A stretch of 64,000 nucleotides of DNA from Stropharia rugosoannulata (GCA_028532985.1 JANCIK010000007.1:1798001-1862000); one strand, 5' to 3'. Positions 1 to 12,735 are shown, counted from the stretch's first letter. Notes: a model not told the origin generated them from the sequence alone. Translations and numbers: made by a program.

Positions 1-115
1 TTGAAATTCAACATTATGAACATTGTCACATGACATCACATGACATTGTTTAATATTCTCACGGAGTACTGCCACCCATTTGCCCTGCTACATAGAGGAT
101 TAAGCAAAGCAAATA

Positions 116-328
116 GGGGGTCAAAAAACTGTCCCAATGCTTCATTATTTCATTTATTTTATTGTGACGCAACTTTTTCTTCAAATCATGTGATACTACT
201 TGTTTTGGATAGGTCACATGTCCAACTACCTATGTGTGACATGTCAGGTCCTTACATAATCTGGTTGTTCCACTATTAACTAATATGTCCAAATGTCCCA
301 AACATTGGGACAGTTTTTTGAGCCACTG
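116..328. mobile_element. Tc1/mariner-like MITE with terminal inverted repeats
   Basis: The left end (116-139) contains GGTCAAAAAACTGTCCCAATG and the right end (303-328) carries its near-perfect reverse complement, reading CAGTGGCTCAAAAAACTGTC from the outside. Both ends are flanked by TA (114-115 and 329-330), the target duplication of Tc1/mariner elements. The 213-bp interior has no coding capacity. The first bases of the left end differ from the right end (GGGG against CAGTG), so the left tip is probably eroded. The coding frame of the following gene opens directly after the right TA. Confidence 0.55.
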
Positions 329-330
329 TA

Positions 331-3300
331 GGAAGGAAGCGCAGGAGGTCACCAAGCCCAGATATTCCTGGTGGATCTCCGGATGAGCAAGTTGAGCGAA
401 GCCGTACCTCGTCAACAACAGTCCGGCCGCCAATTAAACGCGCCAAGTTAATTTCTTCCTTGGGATTATCTGTAACGTCTGCAAGTACGCCGCCGGTCTT
501 TGGTACCCAAGCAATGCGCCGCAAGCATAGATCAGGAGTGCCGGCTTCTCAAGAATCTTTGTTCAGAAAAGTGGGTTATAATAAGGTCGCATTGGCTTTG
601 CCATCCACCGGGTTCAATTTCGGCTCTGCAGACTTTGGCAGTGGGTCTGCAGCCACGAGCAGTGTTGGAAGCATAGGCGCATCCCAACATTCACCGACCA
701 ATGGTACTGAGGCCACCAATTCCGCGCTAGGTGCAATGCCGCTTAGCAAGCAACCCCCGTCCATACCACAGGCAGACCAGCATGTAAGTGGCTTCTTTGA
801 CATTTTTCACAATCTGATAATTTTAACAGTCAGTACACATGTTTAATCCCTGGGCTGCTACGGGGGGAGCGACCTCCGCGCCAACTCTACTGGGTCCATC
901 AGCGGACGAACAGCTTCCTCTGTCCCTGCTCCCTATTGGACGAGTGCGCATATTCAGCATTTTCATCATGCCTTTCCTAACTATACTCTCATTAGTTAGA
1001 AGTCACAATCACTTCAAACAAGGAGGGTGGTGAAAAATCTCCCTCATCCCAGGGGGTAGCGGCATCAAACGAAAATAATCTTCCTCTCTTCCTCGGACAG
1101 CCAACTCAAAGGGTGAGTCTTTGAATTTAATATCATAGTACGAGGAAAATCTAATACTATCCAAGGCCGTGCCTGCAGTAGATCTATTCGAACCAAACCC
1201 GTTTCTGGCTTCTCCCTCCAATAGCGAAGCCGTGGCCGTGGATTTGCTCCACCAGGGTGCCTCGGAAGCAATAACAGGTCGGTTACCACCGACTGAACTA
1301 GAGTCCAACCGCCAACCTGACGCGACTTTGGAAATGCAAGGACATGTCCCTTCAGGCTCCGCCACTCCTACGGTGGCCACTGATATATGCTACCAAGAAT
1401 CCTTGAAAACGTTAATACATCAATCACTACCTCCGAGCGCACTGGAGTCCAATCACCGACCTGACTTGAATTTCGAGATGCAAGAACATGTTCCTTCAGG
1501 CTCCGCCATCCCTGCGGTGGCCACTGGTCTATACTACCACGGTTCCACGGCAACGCTGATACATCGAGTGCTACCTCCGACCTTATTAGATTCCAACCAC
1601 CGACCTGACATGGATGTCGAAATGCAAGAATGCGCCCATTCAGGTTCCTCCATTCTGGCAGTAGCTCCTGCGGTGGCCACTGATTTATGCTACCAGGGTA
1701 CATCGGAAATAACGACAAACCGATTACCGCCTCCGACTGACCTAGAGTTCAACCGCCAACCTGACGTGGACATGGAAATGCAAACAAGTGCCACTCCTTC
1801 ACGTTCCATCATCTCAGTGTTGGCTCAGAGGCCCCGGCCATTGAACGAACCGTTTGACTACCATCCAGATGCTTTTGAAAATCCATGGGTACAACTTCCA
1901 GCGACATTGCCATCCCTGGAAGCAACGAATCTGCCTTCAAACCACCTTTCGCCGCACAAGAACCATGGAAAACGGAAGGCAACTCGCATCGAAAAATCAT
2001 GGGATCGCCTCTGCGACACTGAACCTGTGTACATAAATGTGGGGACCCCTTTGGGCAATGCGTCATACAACCAGAGCCGTACTCTTCCTTCAGATGACAA
2101 CAGCCGCACTCGAGAGGGTGGCGAGCATCAGATGGATGGCGAAGTTTTTAGCGATCAAAGAAATGAAGTAGGGGAATATGCTGGCACTTCCATGGAGCTA
2201 GATAACGAAAATGTAGACGATTGTGGTCATTATGTTGACGGATTTAGACAGGGTAGAAGTCAAGCGCACCAGCCAAGCACCAACGGCGGGCAGGTGGATG
2301 AGGGACTTGCGCCAAACGTCAATGGTAGGCCTGAAGTTTTAGGACCCGTCGCCACGGAGGAAGATGGCAGATCCAAGCAAGATAATCGATCAAACACTGG
2401 CAGGGATGGTATGTACCGATCAAACGATGGCGCTGGCATAGACTACGGCTATGACGCTGGAGAAGAAGACGGAGAAGACGGAGAAGACGGAGAAGACGGA
2501 GAAGACGGCGAAGATGGAGAGACTCCGACTAGAGTCGCGCGATGTGCTACAAGTGCACATCAGCCCCAAGGACCACGTGTTAAATTCGCAGATATGGTGA
2601 GTCTCAGTACGCTACCTGGGCATTTTTCTAACCGATGCTAGTTCCAAACTATTGAAGAGCTCATGAGACATCCGGTATATGTTCAAGTTTTTCTGACAAT
2701 GTCGTACGTGCTAATATGTAGTTTCCATTGTACCAAGGATGAACCTGTCAAAAATTCTTCTATAGCCGCCCTTATAGAAGTCTTCCATGAAATAAATATC
2801 ACTACCAAGGACGCCGTGCAGCAGTTAGCAACCAGTAGCCCTAGCATGTCAAACAACAGGGTTGGGAGACCGCCAGTGTCACCGAAGACGAACTTTGGTG
2901 TTGTCCGGCAGGACAACTCTGCTTTAGTCCTTAAGGTACTTTCGTTTTCGTTTTATGTATATACTTACTCATATGCGCATAGGCTGACGTATGCTCTCTG
3001 TTGAATGAATTGCTTGGCATATTCGTCAGAAAACCGCACTGAGTTTTGCATGCGCCTACCCGCGAAGAACTCCGATTACATGCAAAAAAAGCCAACAATG
3101 CCCCATGTCCTAAAATCGACAAGCTCGTACTCGACCTGAACAGTTCGGGAATCCAAACCCCATGGAACAAAGAGGCTGCAGATCTTTTCGCTCAAGAATT
3201 TATATCACGCGGTGACTATGACTGCAAGGATCCCACCCTTATCAAGGCCGCTTTTATGACTTACCTTTTAACACTGCGGAAGGATTACCAAGAAGCAAAT

Positions 3301-4030
3301 GCAGAAATCACCGAGGTTCAAAAAAACGATGCCATTGATGAAAAGATGAAGAAGAAGAGATATGGACGCAGAACTCTGGTAAGATTATGATTTCTTTTAC
3401 CGATGGAAGACATTCTCAAACGTACACAGAGGCGCCATCGACGATGCCAGGCCTTGAAGCCTTACTTGAATATACCAGGCACTGCCCGCCTCAACATGGA
3501 GTTGGACTCGCTTCCAGTTGATACTATGAGCGGAGACGAAACAAGCTACGACAGTGATGGCAATCCTCGCCTTCTAATCACTCGCAGCAACTGGCGCAGC
3601 AAAGAGGTCGACAATCTTGTTGAAATTTGCGATGCCCTAGACCTTTCAACACGCTTCAATCCTGATGGGCGACCAGACTGTGGTAGATTCCCCGATATCA
3701 GACATCCATCGAGTCGCCCTGACCACACTCGAACTGCACCACCCCGTCTTCCTAGAAACTTTTATGATCCAGACTATCTCCTGACTTTGGGGGAAGAGGA
3801 GCGCAAGAAGTTGGATATGCGCCCGGCCTTCACATTTATATTTCCGGTAGAACTTCTTCAGTCAGTCCTTTGCCTTGTCGTTCCCTATACTATCTAACAC
3901 ATCAATATTATGCAGAATTGCAGAGAGATACAGGCGTTCGAAACACCGCAAAGTACCTCCTTTGCCTCTTGCTGATCCTTGCCTGGGTAGGTATATCGAG
4001 CCTGCTACCAGCCTTTTGCCTTTAGCCTAG
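331..4030 (+). CDS. Transposon-associated multi-exon protein of unknown function
   Basis: A run of exons on the plus strand reads through GT/AG introns from about 331 to a TAG at 4028-4030. The frame is open from 331, just after a MITE-like unit, so the true start is uncertain. The N-terminal part is Ser/Pro-rich with a basic patch. The middle part (1169-2600) holds four 47-52-residue tandem repeats and an acidic Glu-Asp-Gly run. The C-terminal part (about 3046-4030) resembles proteins I recall as multi-copy in Agaricomycetes: a MSGDET-like segment followed by LPRNFYDPDYL and a basic tail. It stops 43 bp from the end of the convergent Tnp2 transposase, so it is probably a second gene of the same element. 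No catalytic motif was recognised. Exons at about 2640-3045 are the least certain. Function unknown. Confidence 0.5.
1241..1825 (+). repeat. Four coding tandem repeats of about 48 residues
   Basis: Four degenerate in-frame repeats of 47, 48, 52 and 48 codons start at about 1241, 1382, 1526 and 1682. Each contains a tract like LPP..LESNHRPD followed by EMQ and SGS..AVAT. Unit three has a short internal AVAP duplication that lengthens it. The repeats diverge at the DNA level but keep the frame, which suggests they were maintained as protein. Confidence 0.75.
2459..2520 (+). repeat. 9-bp coding microsatellite (GGAGAAGAC)n
   Basis: About five consecutive GGAGAAGAC units encode a Glu-Asp-Gly run near the end of a large exon. 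The last units are degenerate (GGCGAAGAT, GGAGAGACT). Copy number is likely to vary between strains. Confidence 0.85.
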
Positions 4031-4072
4031 CTAATACACTATATTGTACAAATTATATGATATTGTTGAGAT

Positions 4073-7000
4073 CTAATACTGTAAGGGAAGAATATAGATG
4101 CAATTCCTTCTTATACTTCTGATACGAATAGGCATGTAACCTGCGTGGCAAATAACATTTGCAAAAGGTACAAGAACCATATCTGGCAGAAGTGTGTCAT
4201 AACAAAGTTGTCCGCCAGCAGGGTGCCGGTAAGGGTCCAGTGCAATATCACTTTCTACCAGACCCTGATATTGCCGGATGAGGGCAAACGTCTGGATAAC
4301 AAATTTCTTCTGGGTTACCGACCAGTGTTCATGAGTAAATAGGGCGTCTAGGACTCCATATTGTTGAGGTGCATCGAAAGCGGCCTGAAACATCACGTGT
4401 GCATTTTTGGGGTGAGATTGGCTCTGAAAGAGCTGTCCGGCGCGTTCGATGCCACTAACCAAACAGATATTCCTAGGGATAGTGGCATTCCCGCCTTCTA
4501 TACAAGAAATTAGAGTGCACAATGCACTGTAAATGCGCCCAGGACATTGGCCTGATTTTATGGGACCCCTTGCTGATTCTAGCTTCGATGTATCCCAATC
4601 GTATGAGGCCTCCAAGTCAGGGCTAGTGCCGAGGATGGTGTCTTTGATACTAATTTTGTAACGCTTCTCGTACACTTCGATAATGGGATAGGCGCTAGCA
4701 GGAAGACGTTTCTTGTGAAATAGAGCCCGAAGGTTTTGTGCCTGGCAGAATTTCTTAAACATGGTTACTTCAAGTTCACCTGTATTGAATCATGGTTAAA
4801 TAAGATTTGCATTTTGTACGGGTTATAACAACTAACCGAATTTATTATTAGTCGGAATCTGCTGAATAAGCCCATTGTAGCGTTCGAAAGCGTAACATCT
4901 CCAGGAGTGAGTAGGACCAAAGCAAAGCAATTGATCTGCAAAATGTAAAGAAAGATGCTGGTATGGTGTAATTTTAGTGGATGGATACAAGTCAAGAAGA
5001 CCTTTCAGATATGTGTTCATATGCTTGTCATATCCCTGGATATCATCCTCAGTAATATTGCGAAGATTGGCAAGTTTGACAGCAGCCACCAATTCCATGA
5101 AGTTGTCTAGCATTTTCCGGTACCGATCGCTTTTGGGCTTGCGCCCCCATAGCCGAGTCAGCGTAATAGGCAAGTTAATAGTGCAGAATGACTTCCACTC
5201 TTCGGCTTTGAAATTCCCCCACTTCACTTCGCCCGGGTGCTTGGGGGCACGAGAAATATGGGAAGGAAGACAGAGCTGTTCCATATCGTCCCGAACAGCC
5301 TTGAGTACGTCCTTCCCCAGAACAACAGTCTGTCTCTTATTAAAACGAATATTGGAAGCTTTCGAACGAGGGTCAACTGGATCATCTGTATCAGAGTCAG
5401 TTTCATCGTATTGCCCTTTATCGTGAGCCTGGTGTTTGAGATGTTGATGAAGATGTACTTCTTTCTCGCGCTGTAGTTTCAAAATTAACAAGTGCGTACT
5501 GAAGGGTGAATTAAAGGCGTACCTTAGCAAGGATGCGGTCTACCATAACTGCCTTATTCATTTTCTCAAAATGTTCGCCAGATTGTTGAAACAACAAGTT
5601 GCAAAGGACAAGAAGAGATTGTTTCCGGAGTTTGGAAATTGCCATCTTTGTACCGGTCCTATAAGCTTCCATTGCATGCTCTTCCTGCATAGCAGCTTTG
5701 GATGTCATGTTTTGCGACCAGTTTTCCATATCCTGGTCGACATGTGCATCGGGAATGTATATTCCATCCAGAGTAAACCATCCGCGCTCGAGTCTCTGAC
5801 ACCATGCGGGCGTTTCGATCAGCATCAATAAAATGCAAGAATAAAATCATGAGAGCACTTACATAGCACTGTAGTAATCGAACAAGTTGTTTAGGGTTAT
5901 CATTGGGATTTATTCCGGCTTTGCGTGAGAGGTGTTTAAGCAAATCCGCTGGAAGCTCGTTTAGTTGATCAATGCTGCCATTGCGCAGCAAGTAGTTTGC
6001 GCGAATCAGATATTCTTCACTAACAAAATATCTGTCTCCATCTCCATCAGCCACCTTGACGTTCATCCCCCATATTTCCCTAATATGGCAGAAGAATATG
6101 CGCAAAAAGAAGCCGTGCATGGGGTCAATGACGACGTGCTTTGTTGGATCCCAGTAGGGTAGGCGAAGAAGTTCAGACCATCGTACTCCAAAAGTAGAGA
6201 AAATAGTTTCCTGGTTGGCCAAAGTTCTGGCTTCTTTCCACATATTAGCACATTGTAGATGTTCATGGAGATCTCTTGGGATCCATGAAGTTCGGTCTAG
6301 GTTGTTTATATCATTTAGTGTAAGGTGGCACTCGGAGCAGAAGTGTTTTGCACTGTGTGAACTATGTCCAGAGGCGCGGCGAGCAGCAGGAAGATCACAG
6401 ACCAATGGCAGCATGGCTGCTCGAGCGGAGCGCCCTAGCGGGTATCTTGCAGTTTTCTTGATGTGAATACCTGAAAACCACAAGACCAACAAATCATCCA
6501 CCAATGGCCGAATATAATGATTTACCTGATCCAAGCTCGGTTCATTAGGACCAGGAACAATACCAACAAGGAATATGTTCTCAGTCTTGTATCGTACATC
6601 TGGCGGCAAATTGTAGCACACCATGTAGATTCCACAGACAGAGACCTTCTTCCCACCCTTCTTCTTGCTATACGGACTAAAGCCGTCCATATTCAAGCCA
6701 AATATTAATCGACCCTCGTTTGCCGGACTGTCTAACCATGGCGCGCCATCTGGGCCACAAAACTGTTGCAGCATAGAGCCATGCCACATATCTTTCAGGC
6801 TGCCTGAGAGAGTGCAGGTGCTGCGCGGGTAGTCATTGAGGTATTGTTCAATCTCAGGCCGTGCATACATTCTGCCAATCCACTGATGCAAGTCTTGGTA
6901 AAGGAAGCTTCGGATTGGTTTGCATTGAGATGTGAGCAATGCATGATCACATTTTGGACTCCCTGGCGTAGACTGATATGCACACGTCGCTGAACAGGAA

Positions 7001-8355
7001 ACTGGGTTACTCGTGTCGTATTTGTACGTGCAGAAGCAGGCAGGGCAGCATGCAAAAGTCGAGAACACAGGGTCAATTTCGAGGGCTTGAATGACCGTGC
7101 GCACGTCAGTTGGAATTGAGTGCCTAGCGCGGAAGTCGTCGGCTTTCACAGGCTCCTTCAATAATTTTTGCAACACCAATTGTAGGCAGGAAAGAATAAA
7201 ATTACAGTCGTCCGTTGATAGGTTAGCCAAGAGATATAAAGCAGAAACAAGCAGGTAACATATACATATAACAGGCTGCATAATTCTAGTCCTGGCGTAG
7301 AATATATGGGCTATACGAGGTGGATTCGGTTAGGGTGATTTGGACTAGAGATTAAGAAAAGTGTGCATACCGGTATCTATGGTTGGCCTCGCCACAGTGT
7401 TATCAGGTAGAGCATCAACTTGACGCTGCCACTCCCCCTGTTTGAGTCGTCTGAGCTTCACAAGTTCCAGCTCCAGCTTCTTCGTAAGTATGGCAGCACG
7501 AAGGCGATCATGAGTAGAGGAACACAGTGAGTGCTGATAATTCATTTTCCCGATACTAAAGTGAGCGTGCGTGAGCCAGGCTTCATGGCTAATGATTGCA
7601 TAGTTTTCCGCGGTATCTTCGACCAACTGGAAGTTTTCGAGTCCGTTAAGCTCGGTGGTTCTTGTGGGGGCATGAGTGAATTTGAGAGGATGTTCTTGAA
7701 TTGTGCTCTTAAGGATGTCAAGGGAAAACCTTTTTAATTGCATGTCGATTAAGGATAAATTCGCACTTATGGGCGAGATCGCCTCAGACTTTTTTGCGAG
7801 GTTCGGAATAAGACGTCGGCGTCTCTGCAGTATATGTGAAGTAGCTAGACTCGAGTTTCTCCTGGGCTTCTGGGGATATTTCAGGTTGGTTGAGGTGTTG
7901 CGGCCATTCTGACTACTATCAGCTTCAGCGAAATCGCTATTGTGGGGAGCAGAATCGTGAGGAGCAGACTCCAGGCTTGATAAACGATTGAACCTGCCAG
8001 TGTTTTGTTTATCGATCGATACTTCAACAGAGTCCAATGGCATTACAGAGACCGATGAAAGCTCCTCGGGATGGGATGAGGTGTCAATATCACCTACTAG
8101 CCCAGAGCATCCAGAAACACGAATGTCTGAAGTTTCGACATGTACTAGTTGACGGAGATTGTTTGAAGCCAGGCGCCTTTTTTGCTCTTCTTTCTGGTGC
8201 ACTCCCCATTCATATAGGCTAATCCTCGCTTCTGAGTCCTCTCCCATTCGGCAACCGCGTATCTTGGCTTCTAGGCATGGAGTGCAGAGGCAGATGACTA
8301 AGGGTGGATTCTTCTTCTGCCTTGACTTGACAGGCCTCGCCAGATTTGAAGGCAT
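4073..8355 (-). CDS. Tnp2-family transposase of a Plavaka/CACTA-type DNA transposon
   Basis: Five exons (8355-7371, 7310-5863, 5795-5523, 5470-4837, 4779-4073) keep phase and sum to 4047 nt, giving 1348 residues. The N-terminal third is polar and low in complexity. A Cys-rich segment (about residues 416-449, with CCPACFC and CDH) precedes the Tnp2 domain, which has GLNMDGFSPY (about 530-540), LPLVCDLPAARRASG and VVIDPMHGFF. The acidic residues in these blocks are the likely metal ligands. The C-terminal part has the typical FERYNGLIQQIPTNNKFGELE block, split by the last intron. This family cuts and pastes its own element in the nucleus. Every exon is open and in phase, so the element may be active or recently so. 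Its terminal inverted repeats were not located. It converges on the plus-strand gene ending at 4030. Confidence 0.85.
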
Positions 8356-10790
8356 GGGAAGTCGTAATAGCGATTCTGGTAAAGAACAAAGAGGAACATG
8401 TATAGGATCAATAAAGGATGGTAGTTTACTGAAGGCAAATCTCGTACCGAAGCAATACTACCCGGTTCAAGTTGCTAGTGCATATGCTCAAGTACTGGAG
8501 CAAATAACCAATACGAAGGGAGAGCTAGATAAGAAGAATTTGTAGCCTATGTTGTGTTCAGGTAAGGTATTTGGCTTTGACAATTCAAACGATAGGAATT
8601 GGTAGAGTTTTAAGACAAATCTCCGTGCATCCCTTACTAGGGAAGCCGTTATGTAAGAAATCCTGCCTTTTTCGGAAAGTTATTGAGTGTCGAATCCGCG
8701 GCTCGTCCGAGCCCTTATAAAGCCTTATATCTTGAAATGGCCATCTTCCAACCATCTTCCAAAGTCTGTACTCAGAAAAGCTCTTTTCGTCTCCAACTTG
8801 AACTCTAAGGATGCATGCACCTAGACCGGTGATCTTATGATTATGCCGCCCGAAACCCCCTCATGTAAGATCCAATTTCAAAATGAAGGCGGTTTCTCTT
8901 CACTCATGTGTGCCCTAGGCGCTATCACCGATAGGAAGTGGTCGACTGCGACGCTGATACTAGCTATCACGGTCGCTCTACTCACGCCCGATGAGAAGGA
9001 CGGCCTGTCAAATTCAAGATACAACATTAACCTGGTACACTGTCATTAGACTTAAAGTTTACATCCACACTCACCGAACTATCGATCTAAAAAACCGAAG
9101 ACGACGACCCCTATGGATATAACCTGGTCGCACCCAATATTAATATTGCTACGGTGGAACAGGTCTTGTACACTAATGTATTTGGGTGCGTCGTCTCTTC
9201 TTTGCTTTTCTGTTTGTTGCTCACAATAAATCTCAGAGTGACATCATGAGTCTATTCAGTTTCACAGCTGCGTCGCTGGTAATCGTATCATCAAATCCCG
9301 GTGATGGATCGAGTAGCCTCCCCCGTCTAGTGGTCCAGACGACGGGACTTGACACTGCAACAGTATTCCTGACAGAGTCATAAACAACAAGCTAGTGTGT
9401 TTCCCCTTTATTGGAAGTGTACCTAACTCTAATCTACAAGCAAAAGCCTATAACGATGCGACTGTGCGGCGCACTAGCTCCCTCCGTCCAATTCTATGCA
9501 ACGAACGACTTACCAGCGCAGTCTTCTTTACGAGCGACAGTAGACACTGAGCTCCAATTCTGCCAAAACGCCCGCTAGTGTACTGTACCCGCGGTCGGTA
9601 CACTCGTCTGAAAATAAACGACACCACGATTGAGCGTCGATATCGCACAAACTTCAATGTTCGCATCCATCGCCTGTGAATGACAGTGCTAGTACCTGTT
9701 TTCTCATGAAGGGATCTAGTTCTATCAATGTGGAAGCCAAGGATGAATCCGTTGATGTCATTGATGCGTCGAGGTTGCGCGGAAGCCGGTCCACTGGCAA
9801 GGCCAGAAATGGATGTCTTAAGACGAGCTTGCTCGGCCATGAGAGTATGTGTGGCGAGCAAACTTTAGTGGAGAGGAGAAGAACAATGGGGTAGAAGGGA
9901 GGATGAAGAGGCCGATAGTGAGGAGGAAGGAGAAGATGCTGATGAGGATGGTAGATGGAAGAGGAAGCGCCCAAAGCCAACTGTTACATCGGTTAACGTT
10001 GCGAAGCAACCTGCTACAGAGAATAGGCCCCATATGTCACCCTCGATCCTGTTATAAGCCTCAGTGGACCCCGTAACAGCAAATGCAACCACACCAATGC
10101 CTCCTGGCTGTTTTCGCTCTTTTTTCGCTCTTTGACTCCCGCTTGATTTCTTCATCGACCTCCCAGCCTCACCATCATCGCACTGTTCATTCGGGACCGA
10201 CTGAGGTGTGCTGAAGGTGACTATCTTTAAATCCTACATTCTCTTATAGTCTGACTAGCTCTTCAAGGTACCGCTGGCAGTTGTCATGGCATGTCGTGTA
10301 TTGGTGAATGACTGCTTAGGCTGCTGCAAGCTGCACTTCCCAAGCTACCTAGAGCGACAGGACCGATGGCAAGCGCCCATGCACTGTCATGGAGGTCCAG
10401 ATCCTTGTTAGCCTCGGCGTGAAGTAACTCATCAAGCGCCGTCTCGCGAGGCTATTTGTTTATGTTGTAGCGGACGAATCGGAGGCTCCTGTCTCTCAAG
10501 CCACCGATGAAGGATGGAGACATACTCTCGAGATAGTCAATAAGCCCGGGGCCGTTGCGGTGCTTGGGAGATGCGTAACTGATCTTTGACTCGTAGTCAT
10601 TTCATGAGTACGCCTTTTCAGAACTATTTCGACCACTTCTCCACAGTACACATTTGTCCTCCGCCTAACGTCGATGCTGCAGGGAGTCGGATAAAAATAA
10701 AGACATAAAAGTAGAGCATTTTGTTGCACATGGGTGTCCTCGATCATCCGGACACATGGGCCCTAGAGTCTTATCGCCATGTATGATGCC
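8356..10790. other. No supported gene
   Basis: Short open frames overlap on both strands around 9.4-10.1 kb, but none shows a recognisable family, consistent splice pattern or bias. The distal terminal repeat of the Tnp2 element should lie here but could not be identified by eye. Confidence 0.4.
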
Positions 10791-10980
10791 AGAATAGCCA
10801 ACTCAATCAATCGCCGCGATTAATTACTCTGGGAAAAGTGGTTAAAATGAAAGCGAAGGGTGGGTCGCGCATACCTCTTTTGGTTTCGCACGATTAAAAT
10901 CCTTACCACTTGTTCTGCCCGCTAGTCATGACTTCCTGGCATTGCAAGTAAAGGGCTGTCAAATATGGAAAGCACCAATC
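10791..10980 (+). repeat. Direct repeat, copy 1 (about 190 bp)
   Basis: The sequence starts AGAATAGCCAACTCAATC and ends AAAGCACCAATC. It recurs in the same orientation at 11361-11552 with scattered substitutions and small indels. Shared landmarks are GGTTAAAATGAAAGCGAAGG and CCTTACCACTTGTTCTGCCC. Neither copy begins with TG and ends with CA, so these are not obvious LTRs. Confidence 0.85.
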
Positions 10981-11360
10981 CTCGGACGAGCTTCGCTCAC
11001 CTGTGCACCCAAAAGTAAAGAGCCCGGATGGCTTGTGTCGTTGAAGGACTTGGTCTAATCAACGACCAATATTGTATAGCGAGAGCCACAAATATCGACT
11101 TAATGTCTGCATAGGGCGAGCCAGCAGATTTTCCCATGACATTGTACGCATTCTACCTTTCATCTTGTTTCCTGCCTCGAAGTATACTCATCAACAACCC
11201 GAATTGTTGCCGTGCATTACGGGTACCCATAACAGGCGCGACCGTTGGCTCAGGCAGTTTTGCATATGCGAACTACAAGTTTGAGGGTATGTTTGTCTTG
11301 GCTCTCATCTGAATAATTATTCACCGACACGAGCAGAGATGCATGGATAGGGTCAATGAC

Positions 11361-11552
11361 AGAATAGCCAACTCAATCGATCGCCGCGATTACTCTGGGG
11401 AAAGCGGTTAAAATGAAAGCGAAGGGTAGGTTGCGCATATCTCTTTTGGTTTGGCACGGTTCTAATCCTTACCACTTGTTCTGCCCGCTAGTCATGGCTT
11501 CCTGGCACTACACTTAAGTAAAGGACCATCAAATATATGAAAAGCACCAATC
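11361..11552 (+). repeat. Direct repeat, copy 2 (about 192 bp)
   Basis: Second copy of the repeat at 10791-10980, with about 380 bp between the copies. The immediate flanks of the two copies differ, so no target duplication is visible. Confidence 0.85.
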
Positions 11553-12177
11553 AGTTGTATCGCGGCATATGCATATACGAGACGCTTCTTAAAGTCAAAC
11601 ATGATATATCCTGCAGTTCATCAACAACCTGAGAGTCTCATTCTTGTCACTCATTCAGTATAGCAATTTATTTTTGCGTTAGTTGAAATCTGTTATTAGG
11701 TCAAACGAGATTGCCGTGTAGCGGGATAAGCCACTGCACCTTGCGCACTGCTCAAGTTTGGCGCAAGTGCGCCACATGTGGCAATCCACATCTCCATTCT
11801 CCGTGCGGCATCACAAAAAAGGGCATCCATCATCGCTTAGACTTGACAATACTTGGTGTGATGGTTGTGAAAAACGGACGATACATATTGTTTTTCAACC
11901 TCTGCGTAGAGTCTCATTTGTTTTAATTTGAGGATGAATCGATGATATCTCGCTCCGCGCAGTTTTCGGACCTGGGGGCTTTGATAATTCCTGCTAGTAA
12001 AAGTCATCAAATTTGAATTACCACCAGAAGCCCCTCTTTTCTCCTAACCATTCGGGTCCCTATTTTGCTTGAATGATTGAGTCATTAAAATTATCAGGTG
12101 CATTATCAGTTGTAATTATATGTAAAGTAGTCGGATCACCCATCCGCTTTTACTAATAAATTTACGACTCTATCGAT
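11553..12177. other. No supported gene
   Basis: No gene is recognised. The 3' part of the interrupted dynamin-like gene may extend here through unresolved introns, but I could not follow it. Confidence 0.35.
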
Positions 12178-12422
12178 TTAGAAATATGCAGGACTGAGGT
12201 AGGTACCGTAAAAGAGAGTGCATAGAATGATGTTCAGAGCAAACAAAACGACAATACACCTCACCATCTGTCTTCCCATCCATTTAAGACTCCTATGCAC
12301 AATGGGTGAGAAGGGAGAGGCAATGAGCTCGGCATTCCTACTGTGCGGATCCAGCGCTACAAATGCAATATGTTCCTCCAAGTGACGGCTAAACGAATGC
12401 CAACCCTTGAACATGTTTGCAA
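12178..12422 (-). pseudogene. Dynamin-like GTPase gene, 3' fragment beyond the copia insertion
   Basis: On the minus strand this reads on directly from the fragment at 18074-19285 once the retrotransposon and one TGCAA are removed. The junction reads GGC ATT GCA AAC ATG TTC, open in one frame. The segment SLGIANMFKGWHSFSRHLEEHI fits the part of dynamins after the GTPase domain (pattern PWS..., FG/LG..L..., LS..L..HI). After about 75 residues the frame ends without clear dynamin similarity, so either further exons were missed or the gene was already truncated. The insertion would block the normal protein. Confidence 0.6.
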
Positions 12423-12735
12423 TGTTGAGATGGAACCTAGATCAACCAGATATTACTTATATGATCTAGGTAGTAAGTTAGTGGATATCTTGTAAGGTAA
12501 AGTTATACGTAACTCACCCCAGACGTGTATAGAACAACGAGTGGGGTGACAGCTATTCTACTGAGACCTTTATACTGTCCCTTGAGTGGCATCATAAGGA
12601 TGCCACTCCTAAGCAACCTAAAGCGTCCTGTAAAGCAATATGGTGGCCGTTGGCCAATGTGGGATGAGGCGGTAAGTGTCAGGCCATGCAAAGCGGTGGC
12701 CAACTTATTCCCTAACTCGGCGGTGCATTCCAACA
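12423..12735 (-). repeat. copia 3' LTR (313 bp)
   Basis: Plus-strand limits are TGTTGAGATGG and TGCATTCCAACA, so on the element strand it runs TGTTGGAATG...CATCTCAACA. It carries a 10-bp inverted repeat, ACCTAGATCA (12435-12444) and TGATCTAGGT (12462-12471). It matches the 5' LTR except for T/C in GTAAG(T/C)GTC and the extra 68 bp of the other copy. Confidence 0.95.

Noticed and set aside
9448..10155. Overlapping frames of 75-137 residues on both strands
   Set aside because: No family, no splice pattern, and mutual overlap on both strands.
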